In this document: piece after piece, positions 19,668 to 29,822 of the stretch
Position numbering within the stretch: position 1 is the first letter of the stretch
How the letters are laid out: the number at the start of each line of letters is the position of its first letter
From: Saprospiraceae bacterium
Lineage (GTDB): Bacteria; Bacteroidota; Bacteroidia; Chitinophagales; Saprospiraceae
DNA length: 64,000 nucleotides
Direction: 5' to 3'
Assembly: GCA_027486765.1 (NCBI GenBank)
Contig: JAIXOO010000115.1
Location: 1 to 64,000, forward strand
Translations under genes and position numbers: made by a program
The notes under the pieces: generated by a model
Database searches by the model: none
The model's input: the letters and a program-made list of their open reading frames with translations, nothing else
Told to the model about the DNA's origin: nothing

Positions 19668-20843
19668 TCATGGTTTTTCCTGGCCATTGGCACTCCCACG
19701 GGAAGGTTGGCCTTTTTGTTCGGAAAAGCCCAGCGCTCTACGCATTTTTTGATGGATACTGGTATTTTCAAAAATTCCGGCAAATTGCTTCGACATTGGA
19801 CCATACGCAAACACTGGAATCATGCTCGCGGTATGATTGATGGTTGTAAATGCCGTTTCAATTTTATTCAATTTTGAACCTGGGTTCAGCGCCATGCCTC
19901 CACACTCGTGGTCGGCGGTCACGATCACCAAGGTGTTGCCTCGAGTGCGGGCAAAATTTAAGGCTTCTCCCACCGCACGGTCAAAATCCAGCGCTTCTTT
20001 GATGGCTAATTTTCCATCGTTGGCATGGCAGGCCCAATCGATTTGTGAACCCTCAATCATGATGAAAAAACCTTTGTCTTTGCCCCGTTTTTCCAAAAAC
20101 TCTAACCCACGTCGAGTAGCATAAGGCAAATAATCCCGACCTGCGCCAACATTCAGGGGATGTTTGTCCGCAGTGAGGTAGACCAGGTTCTCGGAAGGGT
20201 CCCAGCGCATTTCGTGCATGTCTTCCAAGGAATAGTCCGTGACCTTGTAGCCTTTTTGAGTAAGCTCTACATACAAATTGCGATTGTCTATTTCACGGCG
20301 GTCAAAATACTTTTTTCCGCCCCCAATCAGCAGATCCACTGGTGTTTTGAGCATGTCCACCGCAATCTCTTCGTATTGCTCCCGGGATACCACGTGGGCG
20401 ATAAAAGCGGCTGGGGTAGCATGCACGATCGTCGAAGTAGCAATCAAGCCCGTAGCCATACCATTTTCTTCGGCTTCTTCCAGGATGGTTTTTACCCCCA
20501 ACGTATCTTTGTCTACACCAATGGCGCCATTAAAGGTTTTGATGCCACAGGCAAAGGCTGTGGCTCCAGCTGCGGAATCCGTTACCAGATCATCGTAGGA
20601 ATAGGATTTGTGAAAACCCAGGACAGGCATCTGTTCCAGATTGAGCTTGGCATTGTTGCTGAACATCGCTGCACTGATCTGTGACAAGCCCATCCCATCA
20701 CCAATCAATAAAATAACATTTTTGGGTTTGTCGGGCAGGGCACTTTCAACGGGTGCAGTGCTTCCACAAGTCCAAAACAGGAAACTCAGGCTACACAGTA
20801 GCAACATTTTACCCGATATTTGTTGTAGCAATCTTCTCAACAT
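19668..20843 (-). CDS. Alkaline phosphatase
   Basis: NVILLIGDGMGLSQISAAMF, DSAAGATAFACGIKT, FFIMIEGSQIDWACHANDG, VIVTADHECGGMAL. Confidence 0.95.
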   Translation of the reverse strand: MLRRLLQQISGKMLLLCSLSFLFWTCGSTAPVESALPDKPKNVILLIGDGMGLSQISAAMFSNNAKLNLEQMPVLGFHKSYSYDDLVTDSAAGATAFACGIKTFNGAIGVDKDTLGVKTILEEAEENGMATGLIATSTIVHATPAAFIAHVVSREQYEEIAVDMLKTPVDLLIGGGKKYFDRREIDNRNLYVELTQKGYKVTDYSLEDMHEMRWDPSENLVYLTADKHPLNVGAGRDYLPYATRRGLEFLEKRGKDKGFFIMIEGSQIDWACHANDGKLAIKEALDFDRAVGEALNFARTRGNTLVIVTADHECGGMALNPGSKLNKIETAFTTINHTASMIPVFAYGPMSKQFAGIFENTSIHQKMRRALGFSEQKGQPSRGSANGQEKP

Positions 20844-21044
20844 CGCATCTCCAGATTAGATTTGGGGAAAATAAACAATTGTATTGAATTGAACGGCTTT
20901 TAAAAACGCTAAATTGGAGAGCAAAGATAAAAATTTGCAAGCATTGCCACTCAAGTTCAACTTTTATCTTAACATTTCCTTTAGTAACCTTACGCTCAAT
21001 TAACCTGTCTTAACTGATAATTTACGCACAAGTTTAAGGACACC

Positions 21045-22073
21045 ATGAGAAATCAGATCGAAAAAACCTGGGTTTTTGTTTTGTCAATCGGCATATACCT
21101 GTTGATGTCAAGCACTTTAAGTGCTCAGAATCCTTCCATTTTTGAAACATTGGGGAAAATTCCAAACCAGGAAGTAACCATGGTATTGGATTTTGGAGCA
21201 CTAGATGAACTGCGCAAGAAGGATCAATCTTTCCCGGCAAGCATAAAATATAAAAATGCTAGCGGAGACTCCATCTCCTGGAATGTAAAATTGAGTGTAA
21301 GGGGCCGTTACCGCCGACTGTTTTGTGATTTCCCACCCATCAAGGTAGTTTTTCCCAAAAAAGACTTGCAGGCCAAAGGTTTCGCCAGCTTCAACGATCT
21401 GAAATGGGTAACCCACTGCTTTGAAGACCACGAATCGGATGAGCACCTCCTGCGCGAGTACCTGGCTTATGGCTTGTACCAGCAAATTTCGCCCTACAGT
21501 TACCGTACCCAGCTGCTGAAAGTAACTTACATCAATACCTACAAGCCCAATCAAAAGATAGTCCGTTTTGCTTTTATCGTAGAAGACGACGCCGAAATTT
21601 CACAACGCCTGGGGCTTAAAGAATGTAAAGATTGTTTTGTCGCCCACCGGGACTCTCTCGACTTGAAAAGTGAAAACAGCGTCGCCGTTTTTCAATACCT
21701 GATTGGAAACACCGACTGGAGCATAATGAAGGGGCAAAAAAATGTCAAGTATTTTAAACCAGCTAATGGCGGAAAAATGGTCGTCGTCCCACACGATTTT
21801 GACTTCAGTGGCTTCGTAGATGCGGGTTATGCCGTGCCCGCCACGGGTACCAACATTCAAACGGTCAAAGAGCGGGCCTTTTTAGGGTTTAAAGCGGATA
21901 AAGCCATTTGGGAGGAGACGCTAAACTTGTACAAGGGCAAACAAAGTGCCTTCATCCAATCCATTGAAGCCTTTCCGTACTTGAAAGAGCATTCCAAAAA
22001 AGAGAGCATTCGGTACATCAACTCCTTCTTCTCGCGGGACGCAAGCAAATTGCTTGCTTCACAAACCAACTAA
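21045..22073 (+). CDS. Secreted protein, distant CotH kinase-like candidate
   Basis: Signal peptide; VFQYLIGNTDWSIMKGQKNVKYFKPANGGKMVVVPHDFDFSGFVDAGYA resembles the CotH core (N-D-W...N...DFDxSG). Confidence 0.5.
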   Translation: MRNQIEKTWVFVLSIGIYLLMSSTLSAQNPSIFETLGKIPNQEVTMVLDFGALDELRKKDQSFPASIKYKNASGDSISWNVKLSVRGRYRRLFCDFPPIKVVFPKKDLQAKGFASFNDLKWVTHCFEDHESDEHLLREYLAYGLYQQISPYSYRTQLLKVTYINTYKPNQKIVRFAFIVEDDAEISQRLGLKECKDCFVAHRDSLDLKSENSVAVFQYLIGNTDWSIMKGQKNVKYFKPANGGKMVVVPHDFDFSGFVDAGYAVPATGTNIQTVKERAFLGFKADKAIWEETLNLYKGKQSAFIQSIEAFPYLKEHSKKESIRYINSFFSRDASKLLASQTN

Positions 22074-23333
22074 AACCAAATACAATACCCCGGCACCAAT
22101 GACCATGCCAAAGCCCTTCAATGCGGCAATGCGCAACGCGAGAACACCTCTGATCAAGCTAACACTCAGCTTGAAAACCGAATTAGAAAAAATAGCGACA
22201 AGGATCAGGCGCTGGGCCACCGTATTTTGCGTTGAATTTGTTGCAGCCCATTTGGCCGTACTCAAGGTGATGGCATCAATATCCGCAATCCCCGTAATGG
22301 CTGCGCTGACGTACACCATCGAAGCACTCAACCATTCGCGGGTGTAATACATCAACAAGGTTGTCGCAATGTACAAACCCGCGAAAAATAAGGCATTTTT
22401 CATGTCCAGCGGATTCCCGGCGTCCAGCGCTCCGGTTTGGACCTGCTCATCCCTGCGCCAACTGATAATGGCAGGAACAACACTCGCCAGCAACATCATG
22501 GACAAAGGTAGTATCAACAATTTAGCCACCGGAAAGGCAAAAATGGTAGTCAAAATAAATACCCGCACCAGCATAACCGAAGAGGCGAGCACTATCCCGG
22601 CACCATACACTGGCCCATACTCCGGCCTTTCCCGGCTCCGTGAAGCAAAGACCCAGGCAATCATTGTGGAAGAAAACAAGCCTCCGATTAATGCTGACAG
22701 TAAAATCCCTTTATTCGGGCTGCCAAATTTCAGCAAGAGGTAGCCCCCAAAATTAAAAGTCAGTACAACTATAACAATCAAACCCAAATCCCGCACATTG
22801 ATGGAATTGTCCGGGCCAAAAGTTTGGTTCGGCAACATGGGTAAAATCAGAAGCGCCAGAATGATGAATTTGATAAAAGCAAACAGTTCTTCGTTGGTCA
22901 ACTTTTTGACGATGTCGTGTAATTGCTCTTTCAGAGATAAGATGGTCGTAATGACCACCACCGCTGCCAATGCCTCCTGGATGTGGCCATAGGCGATCAA
23001 AACACCCAAAAAGAAGGTCAACAACATGCCCAATTCCGAAGTCAAACCTAATTTTTGGTTTTGTGTCTGAATGAAATAAGCGATCCCAATTAAACCCATA
23101 AAACCCAAGGTAGCGGCCAGCAACAGATAAATATGGGTGTGCTGGGCGAGTTCCCCAACGATGAACCCGGTCAGGGCAATCAGGGTGAACGTGCGGAGTC
23201 CACCCAAATGGGCCGCCTCGCCGTGGGTATTAAATTCGCGTTCCAGCCCAATGATTGAACCCACTCCACTGGCCGTCAAAAGGCCAATGACAAAGGTTCC
23301 AAAGGGGGTGTTGAAAAAGTCTGAAATGTTCAA
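22059..23333 (-). CDS. MgtC/SapB family membrane protein with DUF4010-like C-terminal half
   Basis: SGVGSIIGLEREFNTHGEAAHLGGLRTFTLIALTGFI (MgtC-like) followed by multi-TM DUF4010-like region. Confidence 0.85.
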   Translation of the reverse strand: MNISDFFNTPFGTFVIGLLTASGVGSIIGLEREFNTHGEAAHLGGLRTFTLIALTGFIVGELAQHTHIYLLLAATLGFMGLIGIAYFIQTQNQKLGLTSELGMLLTFFLGVLIAYGHIQEALAAVVVITTILSLKEQLHDIVKKLTNEELFAFIKFIILALLILPMLPNQTFGPDNSINVRDLGLIVIVVLTFNFGGYLLLKFGSPNKGILLSALIGGLFSSTMIAWVFASRSRERPEYGPVYGAGIVLASSVMLVRVFILTTIFAFPVAKLLILPLSMMLLASVVPAIISWRRDEQVQTGALDAGNPLDMKNALFFAGLYIATTLLMYYTREWLSASMVYVSAAITGIADIDAITLSTAKWAATNSTQNTVAQRLILVAIFSNSVFKLSVSLIRGVLALRIAALKGFGMVIGAGVLYLVLVGL

Positions 23334-23496
23334 TTGCCAACGGTTTTTCCATTAAATATGCAAAACTTTGGCCTAACCTACTAATTTTTTTAACTTGCCA
23401 TTATAAAATGCAAGAAATGGAGCGTTTAAAAATTTTGAAAGATTTCATGAACAAGTTCCCTGCTCTGTTTTGTTGCAACGTCTGACAAATTGCTTT

Positions 23497-24051
23497 ATGG
23501 AACAAAAAATCACAATTCCCGATTCCCAACTCATTCTAATGGTCAAGAACGGTGACCGTGCCGTCATTCCCTTGCTCTACCAACGTTATTCTTCTGCACT
23601 TTATGGATTAATCGTAAAGACAATAGGAAACCAAGAGGACGCCTCGGAGATCCTCCAGGACGTATTCATTAAAATATGGCAAAGGGGAAACCAGTATCAA
23701 GAAGACAAGGGTTCTCTACTCGGCTGGATGATGCGCATTGCTAAAAATGCTGCTTTAGACCACACCCGATCACGCGTCGTGTCGCAACGATCAAAAACCG
23801 ATCAGATGGATAACTTCGTATCTGATGTTAAAGGCCCCAGATCTGAAGCGCAGATTCCCGATGTGGGTTTGCGCAAAGTGCTTGACAAAATGGATGACCG
23901 TCATCGTCAAATGATTGACTTGTTGTACTACCAAAATTATACGCAATCCGAAGTTGAAGAACTGCTGGGGATACCCCTGGGCACCGTAAAAACGCGTGCC
24001 CGTGCAGCCATCGGCGAGTTGCGTAAGATTTTGCGCAATGAAAAGTTGTAA
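23497..24051 (+). CDS. ECF sigma factor (SigK-like)
   Basis: ALYGLIVKTIGNQEDASEILQDVFIKIWQRGNQY...RQMIDLLYYQNYTQSEVEELLGIPLGTVKTRARAAIGELRKIL. Confidence 0.9.
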   Translation: MEQKITIPDSQLILMVKNGDRAVIPLLYQRYSSALYGLIVKTIGNQEDASEILQDVFIKIWQRGNQYQEDKGSLLGWMMRIAKNAALDHTRSRVVSQRSKTDQMDNFVSDVKGPRSEAQIPDVGLRKVLDKMDDRHRQMIDLLYYQNYTQSEVEELLGIPLGTVKTRARAAIGELRKILRNEKL

Positions 24052-24177
24052 TGCGAGAATTTGTGAACCAAAGAGCATAGACAAACCCTGACCTATTGAT
24101 TTTACCGCTCAAGTGCGGATTGTTTTAAACAGGTTTGTTGTCTCTTAATGAATAAATAACCATTAATCCTCTAACAA

Positions 24178-24963
24178 GTGGAAAAATTCAATATTCAAGA
24201 ATATTTGGATAGCGGCGTCATAGAAATGTATGTTTTGGATCAATTGAATGACGCAGAAAGGGAGGCAGTTGAAAAGCTGGCTACCCAATATCCAGAAATT
24301 CGGGAAGAAATCGCAGAGGTGGAAGAGGCCATGGGAACTTACCATTCCCTGGAAGGTCTAACGCCACCTGCTCATATTTTGTCCAATATCATGGCCGCTA
24401 CTGCACCTGACACGGTTGCTGCTGTAGAAAGCAAGGTAACTCCATCGCCTAAACGTACTTTGCCGCTCTTTTGGCCAATGGCTGCGGCAATAGCAGGTTT
24501 AGCACTGTCGATCTGGATGTATATTGGCAAACAATCAGTTCTACAAGAACTGGCTACAGTTCAAAAAACAGCTGAGGATTTGCGTTCCAACGAGCAAGTG
24601 ATCAACAACAGACTACAAGTTACCGAACAGGAACTCAACGCGTTAAAAGATGTTTGTTGCGCCCAGAAGGTAATTGTCAAAAGTGGTGAACAGCCAATCG
24701 CATCCATATATTGGAACAAAAGTGGCCAATTGGCGCATTTGAAGTTGGAAAACCTGGCTGATCCAGGCGACAAACAGTACCAGCTATGGGCCATCGTGGA
24801 TGCAAAACCCGTGAGTATAGGTGTAGTTGATTGGGAAGCGCTCCAAAAAGGCTTGGTGAGTTTTGAATTCAAAAACAAACCTCAAGCTTTTGCCATTTCA
24901 CTGGAACGTTTTGGTGGTTCAGCTGTACCTACAGATGTAAAAGGGGCAGGGACTGTGATATAA
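24178..24963 (+). CDS. Anti-sigma factor (RskA/anti-sigma-K-like)
   Basis: GTG start; EYLDSGVIEMYVLDQLNDAEREAVEKLATQYPEIREEI; one TM; C-terminal GDKQYQLWAIVDAKPVSIGVVDW...FAISLERFGGSAVPTD typical of RskA domain. Confidence 0.85.
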   Translation: MEKFNIQEYLDSGVIEMYVLDQLNDAEREAVEKLATQYPEIREEIAEVEEAMGTYHSLEGLTPPAHILSNIMAATAPDTVAAVESKVTPSPKRTLPLFWPMAAAIAGLALSIWMYIGKQSVLQELATVQKTAEDLRSNEQVINNRLQVTEQELNALKDVCCAQKVIVKSGEQPIASIYWNKSGQLAHLKLENLADPGDKQYQLWAIVDAKPVSIGVVDWEALQKGLVSFEFKNKPQAFAISLERFGGSAVPTDVKGAGTVI

Positions 24964-25050
24964 TCACTAATTTGTCGGTCCTATTGCCTGCTAATTTTCT
25001 ATATCGCCCCAAATTTTGCTAGTTTTACCTCTTCAAAAAACCGTCTGGTG

Positions 25051-27081
25051 ATGAGGAATAGATTAGCAAAATTTGGATTGATGATCCTGAGTCTCCTGTC
25101 CATTGCCGCAATGGACCAACCCACTGAAAATTTCAATGATTACCCCGTTTATGAGGGTACCGATCTAGGGCTTACTTATACCGCCAAGGTTTCCACTTTC
25201 AAAGTATGGTCACCTCCTGCTACTCAACTTACGCTCCGCTTTTATGCACAAAGCCTGGGTGGGAAAGCTTCCAAAACCGTAAAAATGAAAAAAGGCCCCC
25301 AAGGTACCTGGGTGGCTACGGTCAAAGGCGATTTACAAGGGCGTTATTATACTTTTCAGGCACAAATTAATGGCAAATGGTACGATGAGGTCCCTGACCC
25401 TTATGCTTACGCCGTAGGCACCAACGGCAAAAGAGCGCAAGTCATTGACCTAAAAACGACCAATCCTTCGGGCTGGAATTACGATACTCGTCCCAGCCTC
25501 AAAAATCCTACCGACATCATTTTGTATGAGTTGCACCTGCGGGATTTATCCACCCATTCCTCTTCAGGCATCAGCAACAAAGGCAAATACCTGGGACTGA
25601 CCGAGGAGAAAACCCGCAACCCCGAGGGCCAGTTCACCGGCCTGGAGCACCTCAAAGAACTGGGCATCACCCACGTTCATTTGTTGCCCGTATTTGACTA
25701 CTTATCGGTCGACGAGTCAAAACTCAACGAGCCCCAATTCAACTGGGGTTACGACCCTCAAAACTACAATGTGCCCGAAGGCAGTTACAGTACCAATCCA
25801 GCCGATGGTGCGGTGCGCATCCGCGAATTCAAACAAATGGTAAGTGCCCTGCACAGCGCGGGTATTCGTATGGTGATGGACGTCGTCTACAACCACACTG
25901 GCGCTACCGGACCCTCCAACTTCAATCAATTGGTGCCCGGCTACTACTACCGCCAGAATGACAAAGGTGGTTTTTCGGATGCTTCCGCTTGCGGTAATGA
26001 AACCGCTTCAGAACGTCCGATGGTGCGCAAATTCATCATCGAGTCCGTTCTGCATTGGGTCAAAGAATACCATGTGGATGGCTTTCGCTTTGACCTCATG
26101 GGCATTCACGACATTGAAACCATGAACCAGATCAGCAAAGCGGTACATGCCATTGATCCAACGATTTACCTTTATGGCGAGGGTTGGACGGCTGGGGCCT
26201 CGCCCCTACCCGATGATCAAAAAGCCACCAAAGCCAATGTACTCAAATTGGACAAAGTGGCGGCATTTAGCGACGACATGCGCGATGCCATTCGGGGGCA
26301 CGTATTTACCCATACTGAAAAGGGTTTTGTCAGCGGCAAAACTGGTTTGAAAGAGAGTGTAAAATTTGGCGTAGTCGCTTCCACCTGGCACCCCGAAGTA
26401 GATTACTCCAAAGTCAACTATTCCAAAGCCGCCTGGGCAAATAGCCCCGACCAAACCATCACTTACGCCTCCTGCCACGACAACCACACCCTCTGGGATC
26501 GCCTGGCCATCAACAACCCCATGCTTTTGGACGAGGAGCGCATCAAAATGTACCGTTTGGCCCTATCGATGGTGCTGACCGCTCAGGGGGTATCCTTCTT
26601 GCACGCAGGTACCGAAATGGTGGTCACCAAAAAAGGTGAGGAAAACTCCTACAACAAACCAGACGAAGTCAATCAACTGGATTGGACGCGCAAATACCAA
26701 TACAAGGAGATTTTTGACTATACCAAAAACCTGATTGCCTTGCGCAAAAGCCATCCCGCCTTCCGCATGACCTCGGCAGCCATGATTCGGGAACACTTGA
26801 AATTTATCCCCACTGACGACGATAACCTGACCGGTTTTCTGATTTCCAACCACGCCAATGACGACCCCTGGCATACCATTGCGGTGATTTACAATGGCTC
26901 TGATAAGGTACATGCAGCCACTTTACCTTTTTCAGAATGGAAAGTAGTGGGCAACGGCATAGCCATCAATGTCAAAAATCCACCCGTAATTCGCAACTCT
27001 GGTGTGTTGGTCCCAGCTTATTCAGCGTTAATCCTTTATTCCGCAACTGCTCCCGGACAAAGTGGAGGGATGGAGAAATAA
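25051..27081 (+). CDS. pulA: Type I pullulanase (GH13)
   Basis: CBM48-like N-terminus; FNWGYDPQNYNVPEGSYSTNP; VMDVVYNHTGATGPSNF; GFRFDLMGIHD; IYLYGEGWTAG; ITYASCHDNHTLWDRL. Confidence 0.9.
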   Translation: MRNRLAKFGLMILSLLSIAAMDQPTENFNDYPVYEGTDLGLTYTAKVSTFKVWSPPATQLTLRFYAQSLGGKASKTVKMKKGPQGTWVATVKGDLQGRYYTFQAQINGKWYDEVPDPYAYAVGTNGKRAQVIDLKTTNPSGWNYDTRPSLKNPTDIILYELHLRDLSTHSSSGISNKGKYLGLTEEKTRNPEGQFTGLEHLKELGITHVHLLPVFDYLSVDESKLNEPQFNWGYDPQNYNVPEGSYSTNPADGAVRIREFKQMVSALHSAGIRMVMDVVYNHTGATGPSNFNQLVPGYYYRQNDKGGFSDASACGNETASERPMVRKFIIESVLHWVKEYHVDGFRFDLMGIHDIETMNQISKAVHAIDPTIYLYGEGWTAGASPLPDDQKATKANVLKLDKVAAFSDDMRDAIRGHVFTHTEKGFVSGKTGLKESVKFGVVASTWHPEVDYSKVNYSKAAWANSPDQTITYASCHDNHTLWDRLAINNPMLLDEERIKMYRLALSMVLTAQGVSFLHAGTEMVVTKKGEENSYNKPDEVNQLDWTRKYQYKEIFDYTKNLIALRKSHPAFRMTSAAMIREHLKFIPTDDDNLTGFLISNHANDDPWHTIAVIYNGSDKVHAATLPFSEWKVVGNGIAINVKNPPVIRNSGVLVPAYSALILYSATAPGQSGGMEK

Positions 27082-27125
27082 GTTTAACTTCGCGCGGATT
27101 TATTGTCCATGTTAAATTGATCAAA

Positions 27126-27698
27126 GTGAAAAATCAAAGCATTTTACTATTGAGCTTGTTGCTCTTGCTGGGCTTTGTAGCCTGCAAAAATGATGGGAAG
27201 AACGATGGGGAGACCAAAGTATTGGGCCCCAATGACGTGTTTGAAGTGGACGCCCCGCCCATCACTGGCCCTGAATCCATTGCCGAGGTCGAAAAGCTGG
27301 TCAAAAGTATTGATGCGGTTCAGGACAGTATGAATGTGGCTGGCCCCAATTTCGTTTTTAATGGCAAAGAAAAGACCGAGGTATTCGTGCATTCCTATGA
27401 AGGGATGCCACTAATGATTTATTGCAAAACGCCCAAACTGGAAAGCTGGTACTACCTCAAAGACCGCCGTCCGGTATATTTGAAGGAACTTGCTTTGACC
27501 GAAAGTGGTTTTGTACAAAATCGCTTTTATTACGGCCCCAAAGACCTGATCGGTGCAGAAAGCCGTGAGGGTGCTTCTCCGGATGATACCAATAAAGGTG
27601 CAGCGAAAAAATACCGTGGAGCGAAAGACGATTTCCGCTTGTCAGGTGAAGCGGCGACTGCTAAGGTTTTGGAATATCTTTATGGTAAGATGAAATAA
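27126..27698 (+). CDS. Hypothetical lipoprotein
   Basis: GTG start; VKNQSILLLSLLLLLGFVACKND lipobox; the longer ORF start at 26937 overlaps pulA and is not used. Confidence 0.6.
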   Translation: MKNQSILLLSLLLLLGFVACKNDGKNDGETKVLGPNDVFEVDAPPITGPESIAEVEKLVKSIDAVQDSMNVAGPNFVFNGKEKTEVFVHSYEGMPLMIYCKTPKLESWYYLKDRRPVYLKELALTESGFVQNRFYYGPKDLIGAESREGASPDDTNKGAAKKYRGAKDDFRLSGEAATAKVLEYLYGKMK

Positions 27699-27701
27699 TT
27701 A

Positions 27702-27821
27702 GGTTGAGAGGGTTTAGGAAGGTTGAGAAGGTTTAGGCTACCGCGAGCGATTTTGACAAAGACCTTGTCCAGGTCGCTTGCGGTAGCCTCAACCTCCCTC
27801 AACCTTCTCAACCTTCTCAAC
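27702..27821. repeat. Family A hairpin element, copy 3 (core 27736-27788)
   Basis: GGTTGAGAGGGTTTAGGAAGGTTGAGAAGGTTTAGGCTACCGC...GCGGTAGCCTCAACCTCCCTCAACCTTCTCAACCTTCTCAAC. Confidence 0.9.
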
Positions 27822-27829
27822 TTTTTTCC

Positions 27830-27837
27830 TATTTTTG
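27830..27837 (+). promoter_or_regulatory. Candidate -7 element TATTTTTG upstream of argS
   Basis: TAnnTTTG match about 29 nt before the argS ATG; the -33 region would lie in the right arm of the hairpin element. Confidence 0.3.
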
Positions 27838-27865
27838 CCACTCAATCTACAACATACCCGGACAA

Positions 27866-29710
27866 ATGAACATTGTCAACATCATTCAGCAAGGCGTCGT
27901 TCAAGGCGCTGCGCAATTGTACAATCTGGAAATCAAGGGCGAAGACTTCCCCCTGAGCACGACCCGTAAAGAGTTTGAAGGAGATTATACACTGGTTGTT
28001 TTTCCTTTTACCAAACACATCAAAAAAAGCCCCGAGGCCATCGGCCAGGAATTGGGCGCTTTTTTGGTGGAGCAGGTGCAGTACATCAAAGATTTTAACG
28101 TCATCAAAGGGTTTCTGAACCTGGTAGTTGACGATCAGTACTGGCTGGAGTTTTTGCAAGACATTTACCAAAATCCACAATACGGCACTCAGCCAGCTAA
28201 TGGGCGTAAGGTAATGGTGGAATATTGTTCCCCCAATACCAATAAACCCCTGCACCTGGGGCATATCCGCAATATTCTGTTGGGCTGGTCGGTGAGCAAA
28301 ATTTATGAAGCCGCGGGCTACGACGTCGTGCGGGTACAAATCATCAACGACCGGGGCATCGCCATTTGTAAAAGTATGCTGGCCTGGAAAAAATTCGGAG
28401 AGGGCGCAACTCCCGAATCGACCAACACCAAGAGCGACCACTTCGTAGGCGACTTCTATGTGTTGTTTGAAAAGAAATTCCAGGAAGAATACAAGGCCTG
28501 GCAAAAAAGTGAGGAAGCCTTGGCCATTTATACCGAAAAGAAAAAAGGTGAACAAATCCCCGAAGAGTTCTTCAAAACCTACAAAGACCAATACTTCAAC
28601 CTGTACAGCAGCCTGGGCAAAGCAGCCCGCGAAATGTTGCTCGCCTGGGAAGCTCACGACCCGGACACCATCGAGCTGTGGAAGCTGATGAATGGCTGGG
28701 TTTATGCGGGTTTTGATTCGACATTTGACAAACTGGGCGTCACTTTTGACAAACTCTACTACGAATCCAATACCTATTTGCTCGGCCGTGAAACCGTCGA
28801 TCAGGGTTTGAACTCCGGGGTCTTTTTCCGCCTCGAAGATGGCTCGGTATGGATCGATTTGGAAGACGCCAAATTGGACAAAAAACTGGTGCTGCGCAAA
28901 GACGGCACCTCGGTATACATCACCCAGGATATTGGTACCGCCCAAATGCGGTACCAGGATTTTGGAGCGGAGAAAATGATTTACGTGGTTGCTGACGAAC
29001 AAAACTACCACTTTCAGGTGCTTTTTGAAATCATGAAACGTCTAGGTGAACCTTATGCAGCTGGTTTGTACCATTTGTCTTACGGCATGGTGGATTTGCC
29101 CAGCGGCAAAATGAAATCGCGGGAGGGTACCGTAGTGGATGCCGACGACCTGATTGCGGAAGTCGTTCAGGAAGCCTGGCTCAATAGCAAGGAACGGGGC
29201 TCTTTGGCCGATATGACGCCCGAAGCTCAGCAGGAAGTCATTCGTAAAATTGGTTTGGCCGCTTTGAAGTTTTTCATCGTTAAAGTACACCCCAAAAAAC
29301 GCATGATTTTTGACCCTAAAGAGTCGGTTGACTTGCAAGGGCAAACGGGGCCATATGTACAAAACGCCTTCGTACGTTGTAGTTCCATGCTCAACAAGGC
29401 CGGAAACCCTGACCTGAGCGCTGCCCGCGAGTACACTACCCTGGAAACTGCTGAAAAGGACATCATTGCCCAACTCTACCAGTTCCCGGAAGTCATCAAG
29501 CAGGCCGCCGAAACTTACGACCCCTCTATGGTGGCGATGTACAGCTATGAACTGGCCAAGGCTTTCCACCGCTTCTGGCATGATTACCGCATCCTGCAAG
29601 CAGAATCGGAAGCAGCCAAAGCGTTCCGGATTCAGTTGTCGATCGCGGTGCGGAATGCATTGCGGACGGGATTGGACTTGCTGGGTATTGAAACGCCAGA
29701 GCGGATGTAA
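27866..29710 (+). CDS. argS: Arginine--tRNA ligase
   Basis: VEYCSPNTNKPLHLGHIRNILLG; LRKDGTSVYITQDIGTAQMRYQDF; KMKSREGTVVDADDLI; C-terminal anticodon-binding domain. Confidence 0.95.
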   Translation: MNIVNIIQQGVVQGAAQLYNLEIKGEDFPLSTTRKEFEGDYTLVVFPFTKHIKKSPEAIGQELGAFLVEQVQYIKDFNVIKGFLNLVVDDQYWLEFLQDIYQNPQYGTQPANGRKVMVEYCSPNTNKPLHLGHIRNILLGWSVSKIYEAAGYDVVRVQIINDRGIAICKSMLAWKKFGEGATPESTNTKSDHFVGDFYVLFEKKFQEEYKAWQKSEEALAIYTEKKKGEQIPEEFFKTYKDQYFNLYSSLGKAAREMLLAWEAHDPDTIELWKLMNGWVYAGFDSTFDKLGVTFDKLYYESNTYLLGRETVDQGLNSGVFFRLEDGSVWIDLEDAKLDKKLVLRKDGTSVYITQDIGTAQMRYQDFGAEKMIYVVADEQNYHFQVLFEIMKRLGEPYAAGLYHLSYGMVDLPSGKMKSREGTVVDADDLIAEVVQEAWLNSKERGSLADMTPEAQQEVIRKIGLAALKFFIVKVHPKKRMIFDPKESVDLQGQTGPYVQNAFVRCSSMLNKAGNPDLSAAREYTTLETAEKDIIAQLYQFPEVIKQAAETYDPSMVAMYSYELAKAFHRFWHDYRILQAESEAAKAFRIQLSIAVRNALRTGLDLLGIETPERM

Positions 29711-29720
29711 CTTTATTAAT

Positions 29721-29820
29721 AGTTCCAGGGTTCCAAAGTTCCAGTGTTCCAGAGTTAGCTCCGAACCTTGGAACCCTGGAACCTTGGAACCCTCAAACTT
29801 GGAACCCTCAAACTTGAGCA
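29721..29820. repeat. Imperfect inverted repeat built of GGTTCCA(A/G) words
   Basis: AGTTCCAGGGTTCCAAAGTTCCAGTGTTCCAG ... AACCTTGGAACCCTGGAACCTTGGAACCCTCAAACTTGGAACCC. Confidence 0.75.
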
Positions 29821-29822
29821 AG

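Noticed and set aside
26937-27125. N-terminal extension of the lipoprotein ORF
   Set aside because: Overlaps pulA; a GTG start at 27126 gives a proper lipoprotein signal.
27842-29011. 389-aa minus-strand ORF
   Set aside because: Antisense shadow of argS.
29466-29822. N-terminal extension of the glnS ORF
   Set aside because: Overlaps argS and the intergenic hairpin; the synthetase starts at ATG 29823.
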